Source of the DNA: a virus
IMG/VR virus record: IMGVR_UViG_3300045125_000169
Location: 1-64,000 of that record
DNA length: 64,000 nt
Direction: 5' to 3' (one strand)
The position numbers and the translations under genes are program-made. This document shows positions 33,986 through 43,020 of the stretch, piece after piece. Each line of letters opens with the position of its first letter. Positions within the stretch are counted from its first letter, which is position 1. The notes under the pieces were generated by a model, which saw only the letters and a list, made by a program, of their open reading frames with translations, was not told where the DNA came from and made no database searches.

Positions 33986-35683
33986 CTAGGTAGGAGAAAG
34001 CTGCTCGTCCTTGCGGAAGTCGGTCATGTTGCTGAGACTCATGGCCACAGGTTGCAACATGATCGTGTCTTCAAAATCGCTGTTAGCCTTGGCAATCAAA
34101 TGCTCGGCAGAGGCAATCCTGGCCATCTTGAGCATTTCGGCAGTCCCCGACGCGAGCACTTGATGGACGTAGACATCACGCTTTTGCCCGATCCGCACGG
34201 CACGTCCTTCCCGCTGCGTCATATCTCCACTCATCCATGTAAGGTCACCGTGGATGATGCAGTTGGCAGACTGAAGGTTGTGGCCAGTCCTTAGGGTCTT
34301 ATCCACGGCCACGAGGATTTGCACACCCTTATCGTTCGGGTCTTTGAAACGAGCTAGGGCATCAATCTTGCCACCCTCATAGTAGGCCGCGATCTCCTGC
34401 AAGTGCTCAGGGAAGTTTTCCAGGATGTTTTTTGCGCCATCCTTAAACTGGACTAGAACCAAAACTTTGCCTGCGTCCGCTTTGGTCAAATGGTCTTGGG
34501 CGATCTCCGCAATCCTTTTAGCCTTGGGGCTCACCGCATCATGAGTCTCTTTCAACAAAGCGTTGACCCAATCCTTCGAGGCCGAAGGAGAGTTGAGAAA
34601 GACATCGAGCGGCACAAAGCGGGCCAGGAGAGAGCCCATGCCCTGAAGCTCTTCCTCATCGGAGTCCGCCTGAAACTTAGCAAGCAGCTTACCGAGTTTC
34701 GGATCGTTTTGAATTTCATCGAGGATGTTGCGCAGAATGGCATCGTAGGCTTTCTGCTGGTTTGGGCTCAGTTTGACGTAATGATATTTGCGGTGGACTT
34801 TTGGAAGAAGATGAGCCCAGGCTGATTTGCGCAACGAGCGCATCCCAAAGGACCGGAGAAGATCACGGATTTCTTTTGGAGCGTCCTCACGGTAGGCCGA
34901 GGGTGTCCCGTTGAGCGTAAAGCGGTTGAGAAATTCCTCCTGCATCCCGAAGACACCGGAATGGATCACGTCCATCGGCCCCATGACGTCGGCTGGGTTC
35001 CCTGGCATAATCGTTCCCGTCAACCCACGGACGACAGGGAGCTTGCCCAGGGCACTGGCCGCTGCACTTTGGTTGGACGTATTTTTCAGCGCGTGAACCT
35101 CGTCCATCCACACACCGTCGAGACTAAGCGTTGACATCAAAAGCTCAGGTCGGGTGAAGACCTTGATGGTCTTATAGTGGTCTTGAGCTTTCGAGAAGTC
35201 TCCCGTGGCCATTTCCTGGTAGTCGCGGGCAAGCCAATTATACGACGTGAGAAATACGGTATTTTTCGGGGTCGCGGCAGCGTCTTTTAAAAAGGTTTCT
35301 AATTCACCGTCCTGCCAATTCCCGACCGACTTCGTGCTGATAATCCAAGGATTCAGTTCTGAGAAAAGCCTGACTTCGGCAGCAAACTGCCCAAGCAAAG
35401 ACTCGGGCATCACGACGATTGGTCGTTTGACCCGACCCTTTTTCATGTTTCTTAGGATGTCGCAGATAATAATCAGGGTCTTCCCGGCTCCTGGGTCGGC
35501 ATCGATCAACATACGCTCACGCTCTTCGAGCGAGCCGAGCAGCATGGATTGGTGCGGGAAAAGCTCAACACTGGGTTTCAGTCCAGGCAGATCCCCTGCC
35601 CCGAGCGGCCCTTTGGCTGGTGTGAGCTTTTTTGAGCAGCTTGGCGGTCGAGGACTCTTTTCTCCACCTCTTTTTTTCTGCAA
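33986..35683 (-). CDS. SNF2-type DEAD/DEAH helicase, core
   Basis: Superfamily 2 helicase core. Motif I is DADPGAGKTLI, Ia is VVMPESLL, II is MDEVHALKN, III is GLTGTIMPG, IV is VLVLVQFKDG and V/VI is QREGRAVRIGQKRDVYVHQ; the last is characteristic of SNF2/Rad54-like translocases. It should hydrolyse ATP and translocate on DNA. The first ~35 residues of this ORF are out of frame: the true N-terminal sequence comes from 35565..36698. The C-terminus may also be frameshifted into 33150..33905. Confidence 0.88.
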   Translation of the reverse strand: MQKKRGGEKSPRPPSCSKKLTPAKGPLGAGDLPGLKPSVELFPHQSMLLGSLEERERMLIDADPGAGKTLIIICDILRNMKKGRVKRPIVVMPESLLGQFAAEVRLFSELNPWIISTKSVGNWQDGELETFLKDAAATPKNTVFLTSYNWLARDYQEMATGDFSKAQDHYKTIKVFTRPELLMSTLSLDGVWMDEVHALKNTSNQSAAASALGKLPVVRGLTGTIMPGNPADVMGPMDVIHSGVFGMQEEFLNRFTLNGTPSAYREDAPKEIRDLLRSFGMRSLRKSAWAHLLPKVHRKYHYVKLSPNQQKAYDAILRNILDEIQNDPKLGKLLAKFQADSDEEELQGMGSLLARFVPLDVFLNSPSASKDWVNALLKETHDAVSPKAKRIAEIAQDHLTKADAGKVLVLVQFKDGAKNILENFPEHLQEIAAYYEGGKIDALARFKDPNDKGVQILVAVDKTLRTGHNLQSANCIIHGDLTWMSGDMTQREGRAVRIGQKRDVYVHQVLASGTAEMLKMARIASAEHLIAKANSDFEDTIMLQPVAMSLSNMTDFRKDEQLSPT

Positions 35684-36086
35684 GCAGGCTTGGAGCTAGG
35701 ACCGCAGTGATCGGAACCCCTCCCAGTTCAGGGGTCACTTCCATGCGGAAGACGAAGGATTGCTGGGCATACTCCTCGCGGTCTTGGTCAAGACGCTCAG
35801 GAAATTCCTCGTACTGCTCCACCATCTTTAGCAGGCGTTTTTTATCGTCGTCGTCCAGAGGTCGCATCCCTGGAAAATGCTCAGTCTGCCACTGGCCGCT
35901 AGACCCAATAAAGGACACCAGACCATCGGCTGTCACGTCATAGATATCGCCCTTGTGAGCATCGAGTAAGGTGTGCGTTTCTTGGATTGCGGCATTTATC
36001 TTTTGAGCCTTTTCAGGCAGATTGTTCTTATGTGCTTCAAAGAGCTTTTCATAAAGGCTCTTTTGCTTGGCGGCTGTTTCCTTCAA
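35565..36086 (-). CDS. helicase N-terminal region, fragment
   Basis: Reads from a helical segment (ETAAKQKSLYEKLFEAHKNN) to TAKLLKKAH, where an indel near 35630 passes into the helicase frame (TPAKGPLGAGDLPGL). It is part of the same protein as 33986..35683, adding about 150 residues before motif I. Confidence 0.65.
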   Translation of the reverse strand: MKETAAKQKSLYEKLFEAHKNNLPEKAQKINAAIQETHTLLDAHKGDIYDVTADGLVSFIGSSGQWQTEHFPGMRPLDDDDKKRLLKMVEQYEEFPERLDQDREEYAQQSFVFRMEVTPELGGVPITAVLAPSLLAEKKRWRKESSTAKLLKKAHTSQRAARGRGSAWTETQC

Positions 36087-36273
36087 GACTTTGGCAAACG
36101 GGCTCAGTTCAGGATAAAGGTAGACCCCGTGGTCAACCCCTTGACCTTCGAGGGGTCGAAGGTGCCCTTACCAAACACCGTGCTCTCGTGCGGCATGAGA
36201 TACGGGAGTCGCGGGTCGATGGCCCTGTAGACTACCCCTTTGACTACGGCTAGAGGTCGATCATAGGCATCGG

Positions 36274-36698
36274 TCATGAGTTTGACCGAACCGATCTCAA
36301 GATAGGTCGGTGAGAGACGGGTTCCACGGAGCTTGAGGGTTTCAGCTTGCAGCTTATAAAAACGCTCGTCCCTTTTACATCGTCTTGATCGACTTCATGG
36401 TTCATCAGTCGAAAGGCGAACTGCGCTTCTTCGACAAAATCGGCCTGATGCTGAAGACCTGTCATGGGCTCGTCTTTGAAGATCCCCGCTGCGGAAGAAA
36501 AAGACCCTTGGCCATCGATATAAAAGTAGAGCCTCTTCCCCTCTTTAAGGGCTTTGAGATCCTTTTGGCTTTCTCGGTTCCAGGGACTCACAACAAAGAG
36601 GGTGTTCGATACTTTAAGGTGATCGAGGCTAGGGCTTTCGTCAGCCGCAGGCTTTTGCCAGAATCAAGCGCATGATATTTGTCCTCTTTGTTAGGCAT
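36274..36698 (-). CDS. helicase N-terminus, fragment (frameshifted)
   Basis: The probable real start is the ATG at 36698 (MPNKEDKYHALDSGKSLRL), overlapping the stop of the upstream gene. Indels near 36600, 36360 and 36110 separate it from the following pieces (VSPWNRESQKDLKALKEG; FYKLQAETLKLRGTRLSP; DAYDRPLAVVKGVVYRA). The complete helicase would be about 900 residues. This ~330-residue N-terminal domain is not recognised. Confidence 0.5.
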
Positions 36699-37161
36699 CT
36701 TCTTCGGGGGCAAGGTAGGCACTCCACAAATCCATTTGGGGAAGACCTTTTTCTTGCACGAAAGAAATTAAAACCTTCGCTGTTGGTGCTCTTAGATATG
36801 GAGGCGTATAGGATTCAAAATAAGTCTGATCGAACAAAAAGGTCCAAAAGGTTTTACTTTGTTCGAGTTCTTCGAGGGTGGGCACGTCCTTCACCAGATA
36901 GCGGTGTTCCTCGTCCTCGATCAGGCTCAAGGCCGCAGAGGCCGTGAGCGGCACTCCGCTCTTTTGCATGTCTTGTAAGCCGACCACGAGACTGTCCACG
37001 TCAGCATCCGACATGCAGTGAAAAATATAGTGGTCCAAAACCTTCCAAAGCTCTTCTTTCGATAATGGCTTAAGAGCTTCGCAGAGTTTTTTATAGGCCG
37101 CTGCCGAGATGTTTCCAGTGACCTGAATCTTCGGGGAATCGTCTAATCCGAAAAATCGCAT
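36691..37161 (-). CDS. hypothetical protein, 156 aa
   Basis: Helical acidic protein starting MRFFGLDDSPKIQV, with ATG after AGGGGTGCC-type purines on the minus strand. Its stop overlaps the start of the helicase gene, so the two are coupled. Family unknown. Confidence 0.65.
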   Translation of the reverse strand: MRFFGLDDSPKIQVTGNISAAAYKKLCEALKPLSKEELWKVLDHYIFHCMSDADVDSLVVGLQDMQKSGVPLTASAALSLIEDEEHRYLVKDVPTLEELEQSKTFWTFLFDQTYFESYTPPYLRAPTAKVLISFVQEKGLPQMDLWSAYLAPEEDA

Positions 37162-37183
37162 AGGGGTGCCTCGTTAGTTTGAC

Positions 37184-37205
37184 AACTTAATCTTGAAGTT
37201 AAGTT
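37184..37205. promoter_or_regulatory. inverted repeat, possible operator
   Basis: AACTTAA / TTAAGTT with an 8-nt spacer, 23-44 nt upstream of the start of 36691..37161, the first gene of the minus-strand helicase operon. No T-run on either side. Confidence 0.3.
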
Positions 37206-37231
37206 ATCGAGGCACTTTTGGAAGTTTTGCG

Positions 37232-37450
37232 TTAGTGGAGCTTGGTAGAGTTTTTCTGATCTTGCTTATAGGCGATGAGTCGAAGTTTCTTTTCGGCTCT
37301 TGGTTCTCCGCGCATCACTCTCTGAAGAAGCCTGGGAACTTCCGCCCCGAGAGGTCCGAGGATCTCGAAAATTTGGCCGATCACTTCTGGTTTTCGAGAA
37401 GTTTGCAAAAGATGAATCACAGAGGACATTATTCCAGACCAAGACCGCAC
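37232..37450 (-). CDS. small hypothetical protein, up to 72 aa
   Basis: Helical basic protein. The likely core begins MSSVIHLLQTSRKPEVIGQ (ATG at about 37429). Composition looks protein-like (amphipathic helices) and it fills the gap between RmlB and the helicase operon on the same strand. Not recognised. Confidence 0.4.
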   Translation of the reverse strand: MRSWSGIMSSVIHLLQTSRKPEVIGQIFEILGPLGAEVPRLLQRVMRGEPRAEKKLRLIAYKQDQKNSTKLH

Positions 37451-37483
37451 AACTCTTCCCTTTTTTGATGAGCCGGGAAGGTA

Positions 37484-38474
37484 TCATGGATTTGTGGCAG
37501 ATCTCAAGTACCATTCGACGGTCTTTTTAAGACCTGTTTCGAGAGTCTCTTGAGGCGTCCACCCAAGCTCCTTTTTGATCTTGGTCGCATCGATCGCGTA
37601 CCGAAAGTCATGGCCTGGACGATCTGTGACGAAGGTGATTTGCTCTTTATAGGAGGTCGCTTTGGGTTTGAGACAATCCAAAGTGTCGCAAAGAGTTTCC
37701 ACCAACTCTAAGTTGCGACGTTCATTGTGACCACCGATATTATAGCTTTCTCCAAGTCGGCCTTTTTCAAGGACCAGAACCAAAGCCCGCACATGGTCCT
37801 CGACATAAAGCCAGTCGCGGATATTATCGCCCTTTCCATACACGGGGATTGGCTCACCGCTCAGGGCTTTATGGATAACGTGCGGTATAAGTTTTTCCCT
37901 ATTTTGATAGGGTCCATAGTTATTCGAGCAGTTGGTGATGATGCCAGGAAACCCGTAAGTATGAAACCAAGCTCGTACCATAAAGTCTGAGGCCGCTTTG
38001 CTTGCCGAGTAGGGCGAGTTGGGAGCGTAAGGTGTCGTCTCGGTAAAGTAACCAGAATCCCCGAGAGTCCCGTACACTTCATCGGTTGAGACGTGGAGAA
38101 AGCGAAAATTCTTTTTGTCTGCTTTCTTGAGGTAGGCTCTCGTCTCTTCCAACAGAGTCGTCGTTCCTACGACGTTGTTTTTCACAAAGAGCGCAGGACC
38201 AGAGATCGAGCGATCAACATGCGACTCTGCCGCGAGGTGCATGATGGCGTCAGGCTCTTCGGCCTCTAGCAAATCTCTCAAGCCAATACGGTTACAGATA
38301 TCGAGGATTTTGAGACTGTGCCGAGACGCGGGCAAACCTTCGAGCCCATCGAGATTTGCAGCATAGGTGAGCTTATCGACGTTGATGACATTGTAGTCAG
38401 TAGACTGAACTAAGTAACGCACCAGTGCCGAGCCGATAAATCCCGCACCACCTGTCACCAGTATCTTTTGCATC
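37484..38474 (-). CDS. rmlB: dTDP-glucose 4,6-dehydratase
   Basis: About 330 aa from the ATG at 38474 (GGGAG upstream). NAD-binding [15 protein letters not shown], catalytic region [16 protein letters not shown] with the Tyr-x3-Lys pair, and [10 protein letters not shown] are all present: a full-length extended SDR of the RmlB family. The reaction converts dTDP-glucose to dTDP-4-keto-6-deoxyglucose, the step that leads to rhamnose and other deoxysugars. No other Rml gene is in the window, so the product would feed host pathways or phage glycosyltransferases. It is read in frame with the upstream ORF, see 38475..38965. Confidence 0.95.
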
Positions 38475-38965
38475 TTAAACTCCCACCAACCTACAAAAAT
38501 AATCGAGGTCTGATTCTTCTTTTCTAGTGAATCTAGCACGGAAATAACTTCACATTGGAAAAGAATCGCGGCTTGTGCTGAGTTGACATTGCTCACTTGA
38601 AAATAAGACTCCTCTCGACTGTCCCCATCACCCATAGAATCATAGATCTCTGCGTCGAGGTATCTTTGTAGGCAGCTTAAAGTCCATCCATCGTGACGAT
38701 AAAAGCGTATTTTATAATTTGCACAACGAACAAACTTTTTACCCATGACAATTCTACGATATATTGTGATGTTTTCATCGATGCTATTGAGTTCTGAATC
38801 GATCTCTTCTACTCTTTTCTTTAAAGATTTTCTCCATAAGAAAAAGGGCGATCTACGAGAGTAGACCTCTCTTAGGATGATTGCCCGGTCAAAAAGGTTT
38901 TTTAAAAGTTCATCTTGGGCTTTGGTGACGCTGCGCTCATAAGAAGGAATGGCTCGATCTAACAT
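38475..38965 (-). CDS. hypothetical protein fused in frame to RmlB
   Basis: About 163 residues with no stop before the RmlB ATG (...FVGWWEF-K-M). Basic helical N-terminus ([30 protein letters not shown]), then an alpha/beta part with [11 protein letters not shown] and an IIFVGWW C-terminus. RmlB has its own ribosome-binding site inside this end. The sequence GAGTTTAAG would give a stop with one base shift, so the fusion is probably produced by an indel. Family unknown. Confidence 0.55.
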
Positions 38966-38988
38966 CTTGCTCCCCCAAAAGGTGAAGA

Positions 38989-39246
38989 ATGATCTATTTC
39001 ATTCAAGAAATTGAGCCACCCTATCGCATCAAAATAGGATACAGCGCCAACCCAAAGAAAAGAATTGCGACCCTTGCAGCGACCTTACCTCAAAGCATCA
39101 ACATCCTAATCGTCATCGAGGGGACCAAAGAGGATGAGTATTGGTTGCATGAGCGTTGGAAAGAGTTCCGTGTTGAGGGAAAGAGAGAGTGGTACTACCC
39201 CTATCCCGAGCTATTAGAAGAAATTGATAACAAAAAAGAATCCTAG
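38989..39246 (+). CDS. GIY-YIG-like (T5orf172/Mug113-type) nuclease-domain protein
   Basis: An 85-aa single-domain protein with YFIQ...[15 protein letters not shown], then a Glu in WLHERWKEF and GKREWY. This is the pattern of the T5orf172/Mug113 branch of the GIY-YIG superfamily, common in phages as free-standing domains. Tail-to-tail with nrdB, with both stop codons in a shared CTAG. A homing-type role near nrdB is possible but not shown. Confidence 0.7.
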   Translation: MIYFIQEIEPPYRIKIGYSANPKKRIATLAATLPQSINILIVIEGTKEDEYWLHERWKEFRVEGKREWYYPYPELLEEIDNKKES

Positions 39247-39957
39247 AAATCTGCGTTTAAGCTCAATTCCGCATTGTCTGAGTGACTGTACTCAGAAACC
39301 TTACGCTCAAAGAAGTTCACCTTGGTTTCCATATCGTTCATGCGCATAAAATCAAATGGATTTCTCTGCGCCGTAGATAGGGTCAAACCCGAACTTCTTG
39401 GTCACAAGGTCTGCAACGAACTCAATGTATTGGCACATCAGACCTGAGTTCATACCGATCAAGTTGACAGGGAGAGCATCGCAGACAAACTCTTTTTCAA
39501 TCGCCACGGCTTCCATCATGATCTGATAGAAGTCAGCCTTGGAAATCTTAAGGCCCAACGTGTGATAGAGCATCACCGCAAACTCCCAGTGCATACCCTC
39601 ATCCCGCGAGATCCAGTTGTTGGCCGTTGCGAGTCCTGGAAGGATTCCTCGCTTACGGAACCAAAAGATCGCACAGAAGGAACCACTGAAAAACACGCCT
39701 TCAACGATTGCAAACGCAACCAGTCTTTTGACAAAATCCGCTTGCGAATCCACCCAACACAAAGCCCACTCTGCTTTGCGCTTAACCGCAGGGACATTTT
39801 CTATGGCGTTGAAGAGTCGATCTTTTTCTTCGGGATCTTTGACATAGGTGTCAATTAAAAGAGCATACGTCCAGGCGTGGACCGCTTCCCTTGGATTTGA
39901 TCGGGTAGAAGGCTCGTGCCTCTGGGATTTCAACCTCTTTATAAAACCGCACGGCAA
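39243..39957 (-). CDS. nrdB: ribonucleotide reductase small subunit, C-terminal part
   Basis: Frame with VHAWTYALLIDTY (E-x2-H metal ligands), VEGVFFSGSFCAIFWF, ISRDEGMHWEFAV (E-x2-H ligands), and after an indel near 39365 NPFDFMRMNDMETKVNFFE with the C-terminal tail. NrdB supplies the metal-radical cofactor to NrdA. The first ~25 residues of the printed ORF are out of frame. It joins 39851..40171 around 39890 through two compensating indels, where the usual FYxFQ-x4-E-x2-H motif is disturbed. Confidence 0.88.
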
Positions 39958-40171
39958 GGTTTTCGTTCACAATCCCATCAGACTGAGCAAAGAACGCCAG
40001 GACGTGGGTGATATAATGGATCTCGCCTGGAGAAAGGGTCTTGAGATGAGCTAAGTCCTGGGAGAAGTCGATATCCTTAATGGTCCAAAACATCTTGTGG
40101 TGGGTCTCGAAGGCTTCCCAGAGTCCATGGTATTTGACAGGGAACAGTGAGTATTTGTTGTTACTCGACAT
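39851..40171 (-). CDS. nrdB: ribonucleotide reductase small subunit, N-terminal part
   Basis: The real start is the ATG at 40171 (MSSNNKYSLFPVKYHGLWEA). It contains HKMFWTIKDIDFSQD (W-x-x-x-D with the first metal Asp) and ITHVLAFFAQSDGIVNENL, a standard class I NrdB N-terminus. Longer upstream extensions in this frame are not protein-like. The C-terminus is in 39243..39957. Confidence 0.88.
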   Translation of the reverse strand: MSSNNKYSLFPVKYHGLWEAFETHHKMFWTIKDIDFSQDLAHLKTLSPGEIHYITHVLAFFAQSDGIVNENLAVRFYKEVEIPEARAFYPIKSKGSGPRLDVCSFN

Positions 40172-40289
40172 AAAGGAAGACCCTCTCCAAGACAGTCCAC
40201 CAGGGAGCGAAGCCCCGAGTGGTTGAATTTTTTGGATTGTAGCTACCCTTACCGTGGCACCGAGGCACTCTTCTGTCAAGACGCAAGGA

Positions 40290-40310
40290 AAGTGCAACAG
40301 GCTGTTGCAC
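40290..40310 (-). terminator. perfect palindrome at end of 40310..40522, possible terminator
   Basis: AGTGCAACAG / CTGTTGCACT around one base, directly at the stop of the upstream minus-strand gene and followed on that strand by TTTCCTT. Probably a weak terminator or an operator in the 120-nt leader of nrdB. Confidence 0.5.
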
Positions 40311-40522
40311 TAAGTCAGGTTCTTTGCGGCTCTTAAGATGTCTTTCAACTCTTTGTCTGCACCTTGCAGCGATTGCGTGACCTTTTTAAGACGTTCGGCA
40401 AGGCTATGAAACCCGCATTCGTCTAAAGTGCTCGCAAGGCTTCGACACAGAATCACTGTGTCCGAAAGCCTCTCCGATTGGATCAAATCGATCTGCTCTT
40501 CGATCTGATCTTGGAGTTCCAA
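40310..40522 (-). CDS. small hypothetical helical protein, 70 aa
   Basis: All-helical acidic protein (MELQDQIEEQIDLIQSERL) with ATG-like start after CAAGATC. Lies upstream of nrdB on the same strand. Not recognised. Confidence 0.5.
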   Translation of the reverse strand: MELQDQIEEQIDLIQSERLSDTVILCRSLASTLDECGFHSLAERLKKVTQSLQGADKELKDILRAAKNLT

Positions 40523-40585
40523 GTTGCCGCTGATGCGGGCTTCAATTTTTTCAAAAATTCAAGGCTCCCCACCTTCGATTTTTGC

Positions 40586-40613
40586 TTGATTCGTTTTCAG
40601 AAGATTGTACACT
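40586..40613 (+). promoter_or_regulatory. possible sigma70-type promoter for tRNA
   Basis: TTGATT, 16-nt spacer, TACACT, ending 28 nt before the tRNA gene. Spacing is acceptable and the -10 is weak. Confidence 0.4.
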
Positions 40614-40641
40614 AGAATCTAATCAATCCAAAAAGCGATAA

Positions 40642-40719
40642 TGGCGAGTAGCAATTAGGGTAATTGCACCTGACTGTTAATCAGGATGGAAGCTGGTTCG
40701 ATCCCAGCCTCGCCAGCCA
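40642..40719 (+). tRNA. tRNA-Asn (anticodon GTT)
   Basis: Cloverleaf by eye: acceptor TGGCGAG / CTCGCCA, D arm GCAA/TTGC, anticodon arm CCTGA-CTGTTAA-TCAGG with anticodon GTT, and T arm GCTGG-TTCGATC-CCAGC. Discriminator G and CCA are encoded in the DNA. It is the only tRNA found in this window. Confidence 0.95.
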
Positions 40720-40773
40720 ACCTTCATATCAAAAAAACCCAGTCATTCCAGCAAGTTAAAGAATAAAAGATAA

Positions 40774-40799
40774 AAGGGTGGCCTAGTTGAGTGGACCTA
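40774..40799 (+). repeat. left terminal inverted repeat
   Basis: Begins AAGGGTGGCCTAGTTGA. 25 of 26 bases match the reverse complement of 42745..42770. Sixteen bases of it also occur at 58070..58085. Confidence 0.9.
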
Positions 40800-40914
40800 A
40801 GTTATAAGACATTGATTTCATTAACGTATAAATTTTAGAAAAATTTGAATATCGGACAATTTTTGTCTGATACCAAGCCGTTAAAGTATGTGTCAAAAAC
40901 AGGAGACACATACT

Positions 40915-41892
40915 ATGTTTATCCCACCTTTCTGCCCGAACACGGATTGCGTCAACAACATTACTCCCGAAGGTAAATGGTACAAACGCAAAGGGTACTA
41001 CCACCCGAAAACCAGTGAGACAAAAATCCCTCGGGCACAATGCTACCTCTGCAATCTCAAGTTTTCAGAGGCTACTTTCAAGGACACCTACCGTCAGAAA
41101 AGCCGCATTTAAACGCTGAAATTTACCTTTGGTATACATCAAGCGTAAGCCTTCGCAGACTAGCTAAAAATCTCAAGACCACTAGAATCACTGCGACTAC
41201 AAAGTTTCGATTGCTCGCGGACAAAGCACGAGCCATTCATGCCGTTGAAGTGGTCCAAGGCAACCTCAACACCGATGAGGTTCAATTCGACGAGCAAGAG
41301 TCCTTTGTGAAAACCAACAACCTACCTGTCTCAATCGCTATCGCTGTAGATGGCCGTAAAATCCCGCGAAAAAACGGTGGCGGCAAGATCATTGATATCA
41401 AGGTCGGCACCATGCCCGCTCGCGGGCGCAACGCCAAGAAAAGCCAAGCTCAGTACGGTTTTCAAGAAGACGAGCGTCCCTATATTTGCAGAACCGTCCT
41501 CAACAATGTGCGTATTGCTACCATGGGTGGTGACATCACGATAACGACGGATGCGAAGCCCGCCTACACAACCTATGTGCGAGATATGCTCCCGCTCGCA
41601 ACCCACCAAATTCAATCGCAGTGCGGCAATGAAAGACGACAGCTACAACCGTAAAGAGGACGATCCTCTCTGGTATATCAATCAGGCTTGCGCTGCCAAT
41701 CGGCACGATATCAGTCGCATGAGACGTAAAACCTGTGTGACTACGAAGCTCGTGTATGAATTGCAAAGGCATCTCTGGCTTTACGTTGCTCACCGCAACG
41801 GCTACGAGCGGGATCTTTTCGATCCATTCTTTGCGGTAACTACACTGAGAGAGGCACGAGAAAGATTTTCTAGGGATGTTGCAAGACCCTAA
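40915..41892 (+). CDS. IS1-like transposase (frameshifted)
   Basis: Starts at ATG 40915 with an N-terminal zinc finger (FCPNTDC ... CYLCNLKF), then a helix-turn-helix-like region (SVSLRRLAKNLKTTRITAT). The catalytic core has DEVQFDEQESF (first Asp), TITTDAKPAY (second Asp) and a C-terminal ANRHDISRMRRKTCVTTK region. This last part matches the NH-x-x-AM-x-R-x-x-x-R-R-T-x-x-TTK end of IS1-like DDE transposases. The frame breaks near 41090 and 41610, so as printed it is in three pieces. Confidence 0.78.
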
Positions 41893-42493
41893 AACAAATC
41901 TTCAGTGCTGTAAACAAACACCCTTTTTTTATAGTCGGCCTGAGAACCCCAAAAACATCAGCGGAGTTTACGACTAAAGATGGATCATTTAACTGAAAAA
42001 ACTTGTTATTTTCATCTTTAACGTACACATGAATGTTTGCAGATAGAGCATGTTTAATCTGATTTTTTGAAACCTTTCTCCGTCTGGAGAATGTTCGGAT
42101 GCGGAGACTACAACTTTGTAAGTAGGTAGCAGATATTTGAAAAGACAAAAGGCAGCAAGGGGCATCTGGTCTATTCTTATCGAGCGATAATCCTTATCAC
42201 ACCAAATATAACGAGACTCGACTCCAGGTGTCCTCACGACCATAACCGATTGCCAAACATAGAAAAATTTAATTGGAAAATTGATATCTTCAGTTAAGAA
42301 AGCAAAGAAATTCTGACATAAGAGTAGTTTTCCTTCTGGTATTTCTTTTAGAACTTGATGCTCACTGTCAGTGATATCCTGTGCGGCTTGCTTATTTAAT
42401 TCTGAATTTTCTTCAATTTTAGTGCGAGAAAAAGTTCACCCGAAAGGGAGAACTTACAACCATTTTAGCCTCTAATTTTTCAAGAAAACTCAT
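41870..42493 (-). CDS. hypothetical tagged protein inside the IS (frameshifted)
   Basis: ATG at 42493 with GAGGT upstream gives MSFLEKLEAKMVVSS, a clear copy of the leader used by other phage proteins. Indels near 42430 and 42075 break the frame. The repaired chain continues SRTKIEENSELNKQAAQD, IKFFYVWQSVMVVRTPGV and KNQIKHALSANIHVYVKDEN to 41870. About 205 residues, family unknown. It lies between the IS ends and overlaps the transposase 3' end convergently. Confidence 0.55.
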
Positions 42494-42744
42494 TAAATTT
42501 ACCTCAAATCTAATTAAAGTAACCTAAAAAGAAATTTATGTCAATATAGACAGAAATAGTCAAGGTTTGAGCCTGGTTACCAGATCCAATCAACTAGGCT
42601 CCTTGTCAGAGTTTCAGTGCGCACGGAGATCGCGCAAGAATATTTCGACCTTTCAGCAAAAGAATCAAAGAACAGTTGCAGAAAGCTGATGAGGCTCTTG
42701 ACTGGTGTACTTATGACCAAAAATAGCCATATCACTCGTAATGC

Positions 42745-42770
42745 TAGGTCCATTCAACTAGGCCACCCTT
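42745..42770 (-). repeat. right terminal inverted repeat
   Basis: Ends ACTAGGCCACCCTT. Reverse complement of the left repeat with one mismatch (A for G). Confidence 0.9.
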
Positions 42771-42810
42771 CTTTGGTATTCATAGGCCAGTGACTTGCTG
42801 CCGCATGTAG

Positions 42811-42829
42811 CTCCCTCGCTTGGGAGTTT
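42811..42829 (+). terminator. weak hairpin, possible terminator remnant
   Basis: CTCCC-TCGCTT-GGGAG followed by TTTC, between the IS and the promoter at 42843. The stem is short, so terminator activity is doubtful. Confidence 0.3.
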
Positions 42830-42842
42830 CGATATCCTAATC

Positions 42843-42871
42843 TTGACAAACACAAAATTTTGGTGTATAAA
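42843..42871 (+). promoter_or_regulatory. strong sigma70-type promoter
   Basis: TTGACA, 17-nt spacer, TATAAA: near-consensus for host sigma70, so an early promoter is likely. It lies 150 nt upstream of 43021..43506, giving a leader of about 140 nt in which I see no ORF or clear structure. Confidence 0.8.
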
Positions 42872-43020
42872 GCGCCCAGGTTCAGGGTTCCCTGCGTGTC
42901 GCGGCCTTATAGGCTATCGTAAAAACCTCAATCAAATCTTGCCATTAAATGTAGTCATCACTTACTTTTTTGGTCCTGGACAAAGCGACAAATCTAGTCA
43001 ACAAAAAGGAAGGTGTTGCT

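Larger units (their letters stand above)
40774..42770. mobile_element. insertion sequence with 26-bp terminal inverted repeats
   Basis: A 1997-bp segment bounded by inverted repeats at 40774..40799 and 42745..42770, identical except for one base. The left half carries an IS1-like transposase (40915..41892, +). The right half carries a phage-style tagged gene on the minus strand (41870..42493) and about 250 bp without a clear gene. No target-site duplication is obvious next to the repeats. Confidence 0.85.

Noticed and set aside
40172-40290. Structured RNA or riboswitch in the nrdB leader
   Set aside because: A GGGG-CTTCG-CTCC hairpin can be drawn but it does not match any regulatory RNA I know; evidence too weak to annotate.
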